A DNA stretch of 64,000 nucleotides, from positions 13,910,601-13,974,600 of the forward strand of contig NC_092677.1 in NCBI RefSeq assembly GCF_964355755.1. The letters run 5' to 3'. This document shows, one piece after another, positions 34,301 to 44,916 of this stretch (within the stretch, counting starts at the first letter, position 1; each line of letters begins with the position of its first letter). The position numbers were made by a program, and so were the translations under genes. The notes under the pieces are model-generated. The model ran no database searches and had not been told where the DNA came from. It saw only the letters and a program-made list of their open reading frames with translations. This stretch comes from Antedon mediterranea. Taxonomy: Eukaryota; Echinodermata; Crinoidea; Comatulida; Antedonidae.

Positions 34301-35880
34301 GCCACGCCAAATCAAAATAATTAAACATTATCAAAATAATAATAATATACATTATTTTGATTTAGAATTCTACTTTTATCGAACACCATATGAGTAGTTA
34401 GAAATATATGGAAAGGCAAAACAATAATGAAAGCCTTCCTTTAGGAAGTGTAGACGATGGTTCTCGGAATGATAATGTTCTCCTTGTACGTTTTCTGTCG
34501 GTTACCATTATTGAAAATGCTTGACATTCGTAAAACTACACTACTTTGTTTCACAGTGTTTTAGATGATTAATAACATTTTAAAGTATAGTTTTTATTGT
34601 TTGGTAGGGCCCTTTGGGGAGGCGGAGTTCATTTGAGGGAGGTGCTTATTCGAGGGATATATGTTAAATTGTTTAGTTTTAATAATATGGTAACATTTAT
34701 AATCAAATAAAATCCTCTAATAGATATGAAAAGTGGTAAAAAAGAATAACAAATGCTTGGTAAATTGTAGATAACAGTGCGATGAATTCTACTACAAATA
34801 GTATAATTGTGTTATTATAAATGTGGATGGACGTTTATTAGATAGTTGGGTTGGCGGGGTGGGGATTATTATTCAAAGTGATGTTTTATTGGAGAGGCGT
34901 TTATTCAAATAAATACCATCCTAATAATTATTAATACATTATTTAATTTAAACATCTTTTGCCCAAGAAAGAAGACATTACGGCTTACAACATGGGCAGA
35001 CATCTCGGTCCTAACGGGACACAGGAAGATAGCCTACAGTTATTCCTGCCAGCTTACTCAATAAAACTCAGCTATCGGGATTTCACTCGATTTTAAACAA
35101 AATGTCTTATCATCAAATCTCGCTATGTAATTTTATAATAATATTCCCCACAATATATTCCGATTCTTTATGGCGTATATTTAATTTGATCTTTATTAAT
35201 TTGCAGTATAATTTCTATTTTTTAACTACTGTACCTTCACACACGCGCGGTATGTTTTAAAATAAACAAAAAACTGAAATGCCTATGACTTAACTTTAGC
35301 TCCAGTCCTACTATCTATTTTTTTCTTCCTTCTTCCAAAGGGACACTGTATTGATTGATGGAAAGTGCCTGTTTCCAGTCACCTTTAGGGTCAAATCTAT
35401 TATTTTAACTGCTCCCTTGTGTATACAAGAGAGAAAATAGTTGAAACCAGGTTGTTGCAAGGTGAACTTATCGTAAACCCGGAAATTACTTTGACCGCGA
35501 AGAATTGAAATTGAGTTGAAAATCTACTGTTGAAATCATAAATTTTGTTAAAAACCCTTTATAATATCTTCCTAAGATAGAAATATGGAACACTAATGTT
35601 ATCAAATCTACGTTTCGCGGTACATCTGAGATAGATAAGGTAGGTATCCAAGGCGGAGATTTGTACCGAAGTTTTTGCATTGTGCTCGCCTATGTCAGAA
35701 TTAACCATAATTTATATAGATACACCGTACATTCAGTGTGTACCTTGTCGGTGCATTCTAAACCAATGTACTGACAGTGCTTCCCTATCTTGTAGATTCT
35801 TAAGTAACTTTACTGGAATATCATTTTTAAAGTATAAACAACTAATTTATTAACGATAGGTCTGATATAGTAGAAAGTTT
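31303..35880. other. Intergenic, 4.6 kb without a recognised gene
   Basis: Holds the galactosyltransferase 3' UTR (AATAAA at 32163) and a possible small inverted-repeat element at about 31648-31753, ending in AACTAGAATT on both sides. A cluster of AGGCCT motifs lies at 32.8-33.2 kb. A G-rich repeat of the GAGGCGTTTATTC type occurs near 34.6-34.9 kb. Short frames on both strands lack protein signatures. Confidence 0.5.
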
Positions 35881-35889
35881 AAGAGATGT

Positions 35890-36560
35890 TGCTTCCTTAA
35901 ACGGCGATTCGGATTAATGGAACCTTCACCTTTCTTTTTCAATTCTTGGATATAAACATTCTAAAAGTATAATTTTCAATGTGATACGTTCTCTTGGTTG
36001 AATTCTGTTCTTTGAAGGCCTATATTACCCACCACCTCTGCCACTTTCCCAAAACAGAATGTGTAGGCCTATGCAAAATCAATTATAATAATATAATAAG
36101 TAGGCCTTGTTGTGAACAGCTTGCTCAAGTACAATGGTACTGGCGTAGTGCTTTTGAAAAAAGATGAACAAATTCTTATTATTTTCTTAAACTTATCGAG
36201 GTTAGAGCTGCAAATTCAGAAAACTGTAAATGTGTTTTATTGTTTGTACTGTACTATGAAAATATAGATTTTATCTGTAAATGCACATTGTCATCTTTTT
36301 AACTATGATTCAATTATCCATTTTAATCTTAACAATACGGTTAAGAATATCGGGGTAATAAAAGATAAATTTAGACCAGTTAGTGAACAAATGTTATTTT
36401 ACTATTTCACGACTCAATGATTTTATACAATCATTAAATGTATTAATTGGCGTCATAAATTGAATAAGTAGATAGTTTTATTCTGGTAGCGGTTATGTTA
36501 CTAAGACGCCATTTTAAGATTTTCGCATTCGTAATGCACGATAATAGGTGTACCATATTT
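35890..36560 (+). repeat. Upstream block A of the GPCR array
   Basis: This segment is collinear with block B at about 37240-37780. Both contain TTACTATTTCACGACTC-like and TAATTGGCGTCATAA words, GTTACTAAGACGCC and an AGGCCT-rich start, in the same order. Block A leads into the relic signal-peptide exon and block B into gene 1. It is therefore a duplicated promoter or 5' flank. Confidence 0.85.
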
Positions 36561-37190
36561 AACAGCAATACTGTTTTTTCTTTCATTCATAATTATGATA
36601 AGAGTGACGGCAGCCGTGTGTTTCTGATCTTGTTCTGTGTGTTTAACTCTCTCCAAGGAGTTGCAATATTTTAATGTTTTATATTCAGAAACAGAAAATC
36701 AACAATTGAAGTTTTAAAGAAGAATTAAATAAGAATTACATTTTGCTTAGTAAAGTCATCATATCTCAACCACGGAGTTAAATACGGAATTAACTTAACT
36801 TGAAGTTAAAGTTCATAAAGTTTAGAATGCAAACTGGAACTTCTACAAGGAAACCCGTCTATTCCAGTAAAATACCTACAGTATTATTCACTTTCGTATT
36901 AACAGAAATTGAACAATTGTTTTATTTAAAAAATTATTAACCAAGTCCGGTCAATCTATTTAGGTTTAGTATTATTTTTTTATTGTTTTATTTATTTTTT
37001 CCATAATAGATAATATTGGACAACAACATATTGGTTTTTAGCAATAGTAAGAGCCACTTCGAACATTTTTATTTATTTGATTGATTGTTAAACAGTGTAT
37101 ATTATATTATTGGTTTATGATTAAATTATTGTGTAATCAATGTGTGTACATAGTTTGTTTATTTTTTAATTCTTTGCGTCAATGGATGTA
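36541..37190 (+). pseudogene. Adhesion GPCR relic: first exon joined to last exon
   Basis: At about 36535-36590 lies a decayed signal-peptide exon like gene 1's (GTACCATATTTAACAGCAA, CTGTTTTTTCTTTCATT). Its second ATG is ATA and one base is lost after the first ATG. About 15 bp later the sequence matches the end of the last 7TM exon (FLILFCVFNSLQGVAIF), then hits TAA where the intact genes continue. The following ~550 bp is collinear with the 3' flank of gene 1 (44860-45330). All intervening exons are missing, so an internal deletion or unequal crossover between copies is the simplest origin. Confidence 0.88.
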
Positions 37191-37239
37191 AACACACAAA
37201 TATAATTTGCAATGTTACACGTTCTCTCGCTTGAAATAT

Positions 37240-37780
37240 GTTCCTTATTTTGTAGGCCTCTATTATCCACCACCGCTTCCAATCCTCCAAAACAGAACGT
37301 GTATGCAAAATAAATTATTGTTGTAAACAGCTTGCTCAGGTACAATGGTACTGACGTATAGTGCTTTTGAAAGAGAATAACAAATAAAGTTGTATTTCCT
37401 CAAACATAATATGTAAGTTAGAGCTGCAGATTCAGAAAACTAATTAAAAATAGTTTCAATGTGTTGTATTGTTTGAATTGTTATTTGGAAATATAGATTT
37501 TATCTGCCGTGTAAATGCACATTGTCATCTTTTTAACTATGATTCAATTGTGCATTCTTTATCTTGACAATACGGTTAAGAATATCACTGTAATAAAAGT
37601 TAAATTTAGATCAGTTAGTGAAAAATGTTAGTTTACTATGTCATGACTCTATGACTTTATACAATCATTCAATATATTAATTGGCGTCATAATTGAATAA
37701 GTAGTTTTATTCTGGTGGTAGCGGTTATGGTACTAAGACGCCGTTTTTTTAAGATTGCAGCAATTTGTAATGCAATCGAT
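37240..37780 (+). repeat. Upstream block B (5' flank of GPCR gene 1)
   Basis: Paralogous to block A at 35890-36560, with small indels. It probably contains the promoter of GPCR gene 1, since it ends at that gene's signal-peptide exon. No TATA box could be assigned with confidence. Confidence 0.8.
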
Positions 37781-37781
37781 A

Positions 37782-37833
37782 ATGGGTATACAATATTTAA
37801 CAGCAGTACTGTTTTTTCTTTCATTATCAACTG
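37782..37833 (+). CDS. GPCR gene 1 signal-peptide exon
   Basis: Encodes MGIQYLTAVLFFLSLST, a short hydrophobic secretion signal, ending in phase 1 at ACTG|GTAAGT. The upstream in-frame ATG at 37770 would add MQSI; gene 2 has a matching pair of ATGs. Confidence 0.85.
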
Positions 37834-40800
37834 GTAAGTACATAATGTATTATTTTTTATTTGAATTTATGTGTGTTTTGTTTTTTTTCAGATAACAATC
37901 TCCACTAAAAAATCGTGCTAATACTAGAAATTGCAATCTTATTATTAGTATATTTAGTAAAAAGTTGTAGGCCTAGGCCTATTTCATTTCAAGAAAATGT
38001 ATTAAACCAATATTACCAATAACAATACATATAATATGATTAAGACATTTTAAAGATCATCATTATTCAGTTAGGGGGTCAGCTGTGGTCATGTTACAAA
38101 GAGAGAGTTGTCAAAACAATATAGATAACTTAACCATATAAAACTCCTATAAAGTAGGAATCATTTTGCCATTTCCCCTAAATGTATTTGATCTTGGTAT
38201 TATAAAACAACGTTTCCTGTCGCATGCAAACGCCCAAAGAAACAACAAAAACTACTTGCATTGCACCTTATGTATGTAAATCAGTAATATGAAATTAACC
38301 TTTTTAAATTAAAGAAGAATTAAAGATAGTTGTGTCTGTGTCTAAACTAAACTAAAGGTGCCCGACTTTATGAACCACCCTCATAACAGTTTTAGGGTAT
38401 GTTCAGACTCAAGGCGTTAAGGTAGAGTTATGTAAGCGACGTACACATTTTTGTGTCTGAACCAGTCCGCGGATATTTATTTATTATTTAATTAGCGTTA
38501 GGGAGCTGTTACTCCGCGCCAGTGGCGTTAATAACCCAGCGGGAGAGAGTAGGTTTAATAACGCTAATCCAGTGATGCATCTGTGATTTTAACCTTAACC
38601 AATTAAAAGACACGCTCTCCCAAATTTAGCTCAAAAGGGATACTAAACTAAAATATATTTTTAGCAGGCCTATAAACAAACAAAATATATCAGATGAACC
38701 TTTACCCTAGGCTCTAGGTTACACATGGCAGGCAAGAAATCGATCAAGGCTGAGGAATTTCCGTGGCAGATTGTAGAATTAATTCGATAACTTCACCCTG
38801 CTTTATGAACTTTTGTGAACTTTTGGTTCAATTATTAAAGACTTTTTATTTTACCATAATGTTATTATTTTTTTTTTTTTTTATTTTATATATTTAGGCA
38901 AATTGCCAAGGATAACCATAAGCAAATTCAATCACTATCCTTCTTAAAGGTGGCAATCCGTTCACGAGACAAACATATACACACAATGCTCTACATAAAC
39001 AAAGTCTTTATTACAAGTCTTTGGGAGTGGAGTTGTAAATTGTCATTAGAAAAAATCCTGACATATGACAGGACTTGAACCCAGGACCCTTGGATTGGCA
39101 GCCAAGCATCATAACCACCAGGCCACAACTCCACTCCATATACTTATCTTCCATATGTATTAGCCTAAATTCTGAAGTCATTTTGTATACTTGCAATTTG
39201 CTTGTCCTCATAGTTTCTCTTATAATGCCTCTTTGGCAACATTCTCTTTTGATGTTATTCTTGCCCTTTAACAGAACTGATGACTTCAACAGTGGCAACA
39301 TCAACAGAACTGGTTACATCAACAATGCCAACAACAACAGAACCGATTACTTTAACAATGGCAAAAACAACAGAACTGATGACTTCAACAATGGCAAAAA
39401 CAACAGAACTGATTACTTCAAAAATGGCAACAACAACAAAACTGATGACTTCAACAATGCCAACAACAAAAGAACTGATTATTTCAACAATGCCAACAAC
39501 AGAACTGATGACTTCAACAATGGCAAAAACAACAACAACAACAATACTGACTACAGGTTTCTTTCTTCTTTATAATAATAATAGTAATAATAAAAAGTAT
39601 GAAGCTGACGATGATTTCCACAGTATTAAAATCAAAACAGTAATGTACACAATGTCTGCATGAGAGAAAGTTTACCTTCATTGATATTTGTATTGATATA
39701 TCCATGAAGAAACAAAATTGTAAACGCCTGAATAAATGCCTAACTTCACTTTACATTCGAGTACTGTATTCTAGTGCACTTGATATTGACTATAAACCAT
39801 TTTTACGACAGCTCCACCAACGATTGTGTGCCCCGATGATGTATTATCATATACATCATCTCCGGATTGGGTAGTACCAATAGCAAATACGAATGAAACA
39901 CCGGTTAATTGTACAAGTCAGCCCGGAGACTCTTATCCAATCGGATCGATTACGAATGTTACGTGCAGTACAACAGACGAAGAAGGACAGAAAGAAAGTT
40001 GCAAATTTAGAATTGTCATTTTTGGTAAGAATAGAGATGTTCGAGATCCTTGGTTAATACAGGATCAAATAATTTGATTTCACAGAGAGCAATAGACTAG
40101 GCTTACAAACCATTTCATGTCGTCATCGACATCTCTATCGCCCAACACAAATGACCAAGCCGATTGTCGTATTAAACTATCTAAATAATGAACTTATTAT
40201 TTTAAAATTAAAGTTCGAATAAAAGAGTTCAAATGTGCAGACATGTATAATACTTTAAAAATCGTATTTATTTTTATTATAGCAACTGATGATCTTTCTA
40301 CAAAGATAAGCGATCTCACAAAGGTACTGTGCCATAATGTATACTTTTTATTATAGTTATGTGATCAATGATTGTATATTTTTTTCAGTGTAGGCCTACA
40401 GTAGACGCAAGTGACATACAATCGTTATAAAAATAGAGTTTACACACCAGGGTTTTGCTGATCAATGTTAACCTATATTTTCCCTTTCCGGACCTTGATT
40501 ATCTTAACTAACACGCTTCTCTTCAGGACGTTAATGAAGAAAATGTTGAAGAAATTGCGATTGAGCTTGAGGAAATAGTAGAGAAGGCAGACGACTTTCA
40601 AGCAGCTGATGTACAAGAAGTATCTGTAGCTTTGGATAGAATAGCTGACATCGAGTCACCAAACGAAATGGTAAGTTAGAAAATATTACTCTGTATTCGA
40701 TTTGAAAGATAAAATGAAAAATAAAACATACAGTGCTGATACAGAGGGTAGTAGAGTAAAAAGAAAATTGAAAGAACATAAAACAGAATAGCTAGTTATA

Positions 40801-43800
40801 GAACTATAAGAATAAGCTAATTATATCAATCATACCAGCGTGGTTTTATTCCATGGGCTTAAGCTAGACTATGTATATGCATAATGTTGGTGGGTTTTGC
40901 CTATCCTAGATCCGAAATTCCCCAATTAAATGTTGGTATCCTATAACTTCATAAGGTGGAAAATTGAACAAGCCTCAATATCACGTGTACGTATGGTGTA
41001 AAAATATCATAAATACGAAGGCACAATCTATGTCCCATTGTAGGTTACTGGTGCCGTAGTCGGTATCGTCGATGCAGTACTCACATCAGACACGGAATTA
41101 ACGCCTGAAACCACCTCTGTCATCCTTGAGTCTTTGGAGCAACAAATTAGTACAGCTGCCACTGATGGTCAGAATTACACTCAGAATGAAGAAACGTTGT
41201 CTGTGCAGACTTTAAGTTTTGAGTCTGATGTTCTTAAAACTGATGTTGTATTTATGGTGAACGACAAACAGACAAGACCTGAGATTTGTTTTGATGATCA
41301 GTGTGGGGTGATGTATGACCAGACGTCTATCACATTGCCAAAGAATGTGGTTGCAAATGGTATTAACAGTGTAAAAGTTGTTTTTAGATAATACTGTAAC
41401 TATACTCTCTTGTTCTGAGTAACCTAAGTAGCATTTATTGACAATAACGAATACTTAGTCATCAAACCTTTTAATGTTCAAATAGGACTAAATAAAGACA
41501 CTTGTGAAACAAGTATTACGGTAGGCCTACCCATGTAAATAATTATTATGCCTAGCAAACAGCCTAGTGCATCTCTATAACTAGAATTACTAATAACTCT
41601 TGGTAAAGCACCGGCGGATACTACTGTACAGCTGTATCATTCAGTGCACAAATATATCATTGTTCTTGCGCTACATTTATGGTGGACACTACAACATTAT
41701 TTTTCTTCAGTTGAGTTCATACATAGGTCTAATAATAAGTATGATATTGTATTCTCATTTATCACTTATTATTGAGTGCTTGATTAATTGTTTATTTTAT
41801 TTGAAACAGATCAAAAATCCAACATCAGTTTTACATCTTATTACAATTCAAACTTGTTCCAGAGCTCTAGAAATATAACGTTATCGAAGGTTATCCTATC
41901 TGCTACTGTGTATGATGACAACCTACCACATGTGTTTGAAGAACCGATTACAATTGTGTTCCAGAATATAGAGGTTGGTGTGTTTTTTGCTTGAGTTGTG
42001 TTTTGTTCAGGAAAAAGGAAAAGGCCTCAGACATTAGAATAGGTAGCCATATGGATGGGTATTAAACATGAAGGTTGTAAAAACCAGTAGGCCTACTTAC
42101 GGGTATCCAAAATATTCTCGGTGCTGTGTTAAATCAAGGCAACCCAAGAACAGGATTCTGAGTTCAAAAAGTTTATCTGTGGCTGCATGGGTGCTGAATT
42201 AACCAAGTCATCGGGATGCTGAACTCCGGTTAATTTAACGCTTCGACAGGATAATTCGTTGTCCACTAAAAACTTTTTGACTGTTGCGATTGGCCAATTA
42301 TAGACATCCCCGAATGTTTAGAACAGACACCGCGCCGTCGAGAATATGTACCCTATGCATACAGTTTACTGTGAATATTTCTCGCCGTCAAACATAAGAT
42401 CAAGGGACTGTTACGATTTCTTACCTTGCCAAGGCGAGCTCAGCCTCCTGTTGCCTTGGTTAAACTGGATAACATTAACATCAGTTTTAGTGTAGAGATT
42501 TTTGTTCTTACTAGTAGTGACTATTTTGTTTTTATTTCGTACGCATCAAACAGTCTTGCCAGGATGGATAAATTATGGATTATAATTCATCGTCCTTATA
42601 AACTCAGTCTCATTTGAGTTACATCCCTGGAACCAGGGCAGGATTGAACTCTGGACTCTCGGATTGGAAGGCAAGCACGTTAACCACCAATCTACAGCTT
42701 CACATATAGCCAAATACTAGCACGTAGCCTAAATTTTCAACACTGTTTCTAACTTTTCAAAACCAATTCTAATTGAACAGGATTATGTGAATGCCACCTG
42801 TGTATTCTGGAACACAACACTCAACGGCTTTGGCGATTGGTCAGAAGAGGGATGTACGCGTGTAAATGTGGACGATGAGAGTGGTATAACATGTCAATGT
42901 ACCCATCTTACCAATTTTGCTGTTTTATTTGATGTACGTTTTACTTATTTTCAAAATGCGTGTAAAATCTAGTTACTGACTTATATTTCACCAATCATGA
43001 ATATGGATTTTTTTTTCATTTCTTTACAGTTTCAAAATACACCGAAAGGTCTTGAAACATTTTTGGACATAGTGACGTATGTAGGCTGTGAGGTGTCGAT
43101 ATTTTTCCTGCTGCTTACAATGGCCGTTATTTTATTTACAAAGTAAGTTACTAGTTACTACAGTTCTTGTTGAATTGAAATTTATATTTATACTGGGTAA
43201 CCTCTTCAGTCAAAGACTGGTCTCCCAGAGGGCCCAGTTGGTGATCAGTGGCTGTGATGTACTAATACACCGGGGTAACCCCCTACTCGTCTCGAAAGAT
43301 GTACTAGGTTCTTTAAAGTGCACACGAGCTAGATGTGTACACTGGACCTACGGTTTATAGTCCTTATCCGAGAAGACTCGTTCTACCACCAGAACCGATG
43401 TTATGGCTACGTAATTACGGTTCCACTGTCTTAACCGCTCGGCCACTCACTCACTCACTCACAGTTTGTATCTGGAATGTTATGAATTGTATATTTAAAT
43501 GCCTATGAAAGAATCAGGTAGTTTCTATAGTATTTTATAGTAGGTGACAAAAAATGTGAACAGTCGCTATTTTTTTATACTGAAGCAACTATATTCATGT
43601 TTGCTTTAGGCCTATAAATAATCCAGTTAAAAATGTTCAGTTCCATTCCATAATCTTAAAATGTAATAACTGCAGAATATTTTAATGTATATTTTTATAT
43701 GAGGACAGAATAGTAATGTCTAAAAATCTAATTTAAACAGATCTCTTCGTAAGCTTCAACCTCAGAAGATACTTTTAAACCTTTGCGCCTCTCTCACTTG

Positions 43801-44916
43801 TCTGTATATCACATTCATATGCGGTATTGATACTGCAACTCCTGGTACTGTACCGTGTATAGCAATCGCTGTATTGTTACATTACTTTCTCTTGGCATCT
43901 ATCGCATGGACAGCTGTGGAAGCAGCCAACATGTACTTGTATTTTGTTAAAGTTGTTCGGGCCAAAACTTCAAAATCAAAAATATTACAGTGTTCGATGG
44001 TCTTAGCTTGGGGTAAGTACTGATGTCTATTTTCTAACAGAGTTTCCTAGTTGCATCGTAACAAACTTGTTAATAATGTTGTAATGACTAAAAAATAGTA
44101 ACTGTCCATCATAAAGTGCAAAGTTACAATTTGAAATAATAATGTAGGCCCTGACAATGTTTGTTGTTAACCCCGCAGATTTTTAGTATTGGGAAAAAAG
44201 TTAATACGTTAATTATATTCTTTGTTTACTAATTGTTCCTAGGTCTTCCGCTCATACCACCAATATTTCTACTCTTATTCGATTTGAAATTCTATAAAAA
44301 CACAGATTAGTAAGTACATTTATTATAAATAATTCATTCTCTATACCGGTAGACTACTGGTTTCGGTTTCTATAGGCCAAAGTCCAAAATATAAAAAGGA
44401 AAACAATATGATGAGATTGATATATTTTACATGCTAGAAAAAAAAACTATAGGCCTAATGTTTTATCTAACATTATAGGCTTTAAATGGTAATACTATAT
44501 CTGTTTTGTGTATACATATTTTTTTTTAACTTCACAGTTGTTATGTTAACACAGATGACTCAGACAATTTCATCTATGCTGTTGTTATCCCGATTGCATT
44601 TGTCATGGCCTGTAACTGCATTATGTACATAATGGTTCTTAAAAGTTTGTATTTTTCTCGTTCTAAAGTACGGGCAAATATGTATAAGCCTAATAGATTG
44701 AAAAAGAAGAAGAATCGAATCTCAAACGCGATCGCACTGTCTTTCCTCCTAGGCCTGACATGGATGTTCGGATTTCTCTCTTTTGTAAAGAAGGACAGCA
44801 GTCTTGTGTTTCTGATCTTGTTCTGTGTGTTCAACTCTCTTCAAGGAGTTGCAATATTTTACTTTTTTATATTCAGAAACAGAAAAACACAAATTGAAGT
44901 TTTAAATAAGAATTAA
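37782..44916 (+). CDS. Adhesion GPCR gene 1 (HYR-GAIN-GPS-7TM)
   Basis: Exons: 37782-37833, 39275-39556, 39812-40024, 40283-40323, 40527-40670, 41044-41359, 41810-41973, 42781-42933, 43030-43142, 43741-44012, 44243-44309, 44538-44916; 731 aa with every junction in frame. Order: signal peptide (1-17), Thr-rich repeats (18-111), HYR domain (112-182), GAIN region (about 197-404), GPS (405-455) with C411, W414, C429, C442, C444 and predicted self-cleavage at L447|T448, then seven membrane segments including LLGLTWMFGF (TM6) and FNSLQGVAIF (TM7). The tethered agonist starts TNFAVLFD. A cell-surface receptor; its ligand is unknown. The cytoplasmic tail is very short (about 14 residues). An in-frame ATG 12 nt upstream is shared with gene 2. 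AATAAA lies at 45357. Confidence 0.94.
37834..39274. other. GPCR gene 1 intron 1
   Basis: AT-rich. Contains a tRNA-like element with inverted flanks (39024-39137) and no recognised exon. Confidence 0.5.
39024..39137 (-). mobile_element. tRNA-like element bounded by 13-bp inverted repeats
   Basis: GGAGTGGAGTTGT at 39024-39036 and its exact reverse complement at 39125-39137 bound a tRNA-like body. Read on the minus strand it has box A TGGCCTGGTGG, an anticodon-arm-like CTTGGCTGCCAATCCAAG and box B GGGTTCAAGTCC. It may be a short tRNA-derived SINE or a tRNA-Gly-like relic whose acceptor stem encloses extra sequence. Confidence 0.6.
39275..39556 (+). CDS. GPCR gene 1 Thr-rich repeat exon
   Basis: Encodes about eight copies of an 11-residue unit of the form ELMTSTMAKTT (33 bp), one copy a residue short, ending TTTTTILTTG. 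Such Thr/Ser arrays are usually heavily O-glycosylated stalks. The equivalent exon of gene 2 (46409-46567) has no repeats, so the array expanded after duplication. Confidence 0.85.
39812..40024 (+). CDS. GPCR gene 1 HYR domain exon
   Basis: Encodes CPDDV, SPDWVVPIANTNETPVNCT, PGDSYPIGSITNVTCSTTD and a C-terminal C-F-I-V strand. This is the pattern of hyalin (HYR) repeats, extracellular adhesion modules with an immunoglobulin-like fold. It is a single-exon module, phase 1 at both ends. Confidence 0.88.
42637..42702 (-). mobile_element. tRNA-derived SINE fragment
   Basis: On the minus strand it reads AGATTGGTGGTTAACG (box A region), CTTGCCTTCCAATCCGAG (anticodon-like arm, TCC) and AGAGTTCAATCC (box B). 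It lies in intron 7 of GPCR gene 1, just upstream of the GPS exon. Confidence 0.5.
42781..42933 (+). CDS. GPCR gene 1 GPS exon
   Basis: Carries the CxFWN, W, GC and CQCTHLTNFAVLF pattern of a GPCR proteolysis site. Cleavage is expected between Leu and Thr of HLT, freeing TNFAVLFD as tethered agonist. The exon ends GAT|GTACGT, one codon later than in gene 2. Confidence 0.93.
43200..43465 (-). mobile_element. tRNA-derived SINE with GTGA microsatellite
   Basis: On the minus strand it starts with a (GTGA)n run, then GTGGCCGAGCGGTTAAGAC, a Leu/Ser-type tRNA box A. A long body follows that includes CTCGTGTGCACTTTAAAGAA and CGAGACGAGTAGGGGGTTAC, words I associate with SINEs of many marine invertebrates. 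It lies in intron 9 of GPCR gene 1. The short frame through it is not a gene. Confidence 0.6.
44538..44916 (+). CDS. GPCR gene 1 last exon (TM5-TM7, short tail)
   Basis: Encodes the second extracellular loop Cys region (CYVNTDDSDN), TM5, the basic third loop, TM6 and TM7, and ends soon after FRNRKTQ. The 3' UTR at 44953-44984 still reads like the LAISTTE tail codons of gene 2. Confidence 0.93.

Noticed and set aside
34610-34920. G-rich GAGGCGTTTATTC-type repeats as a possible element
   Set aside because: The words recur, but no ends or unit length could be fixed.
39514-39705. Cys-run minus-strand frame
   Set aside because: It is antisense to the Thr-rich repeat exon. The Cys run comes from the ACA repeat.
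43088-43360. 90-codon frame after the TM1 exon of GPCR gene 1
   Set aside because: It starts in the wrong frame of the TM1 exon and continues through an intron and a SINE.
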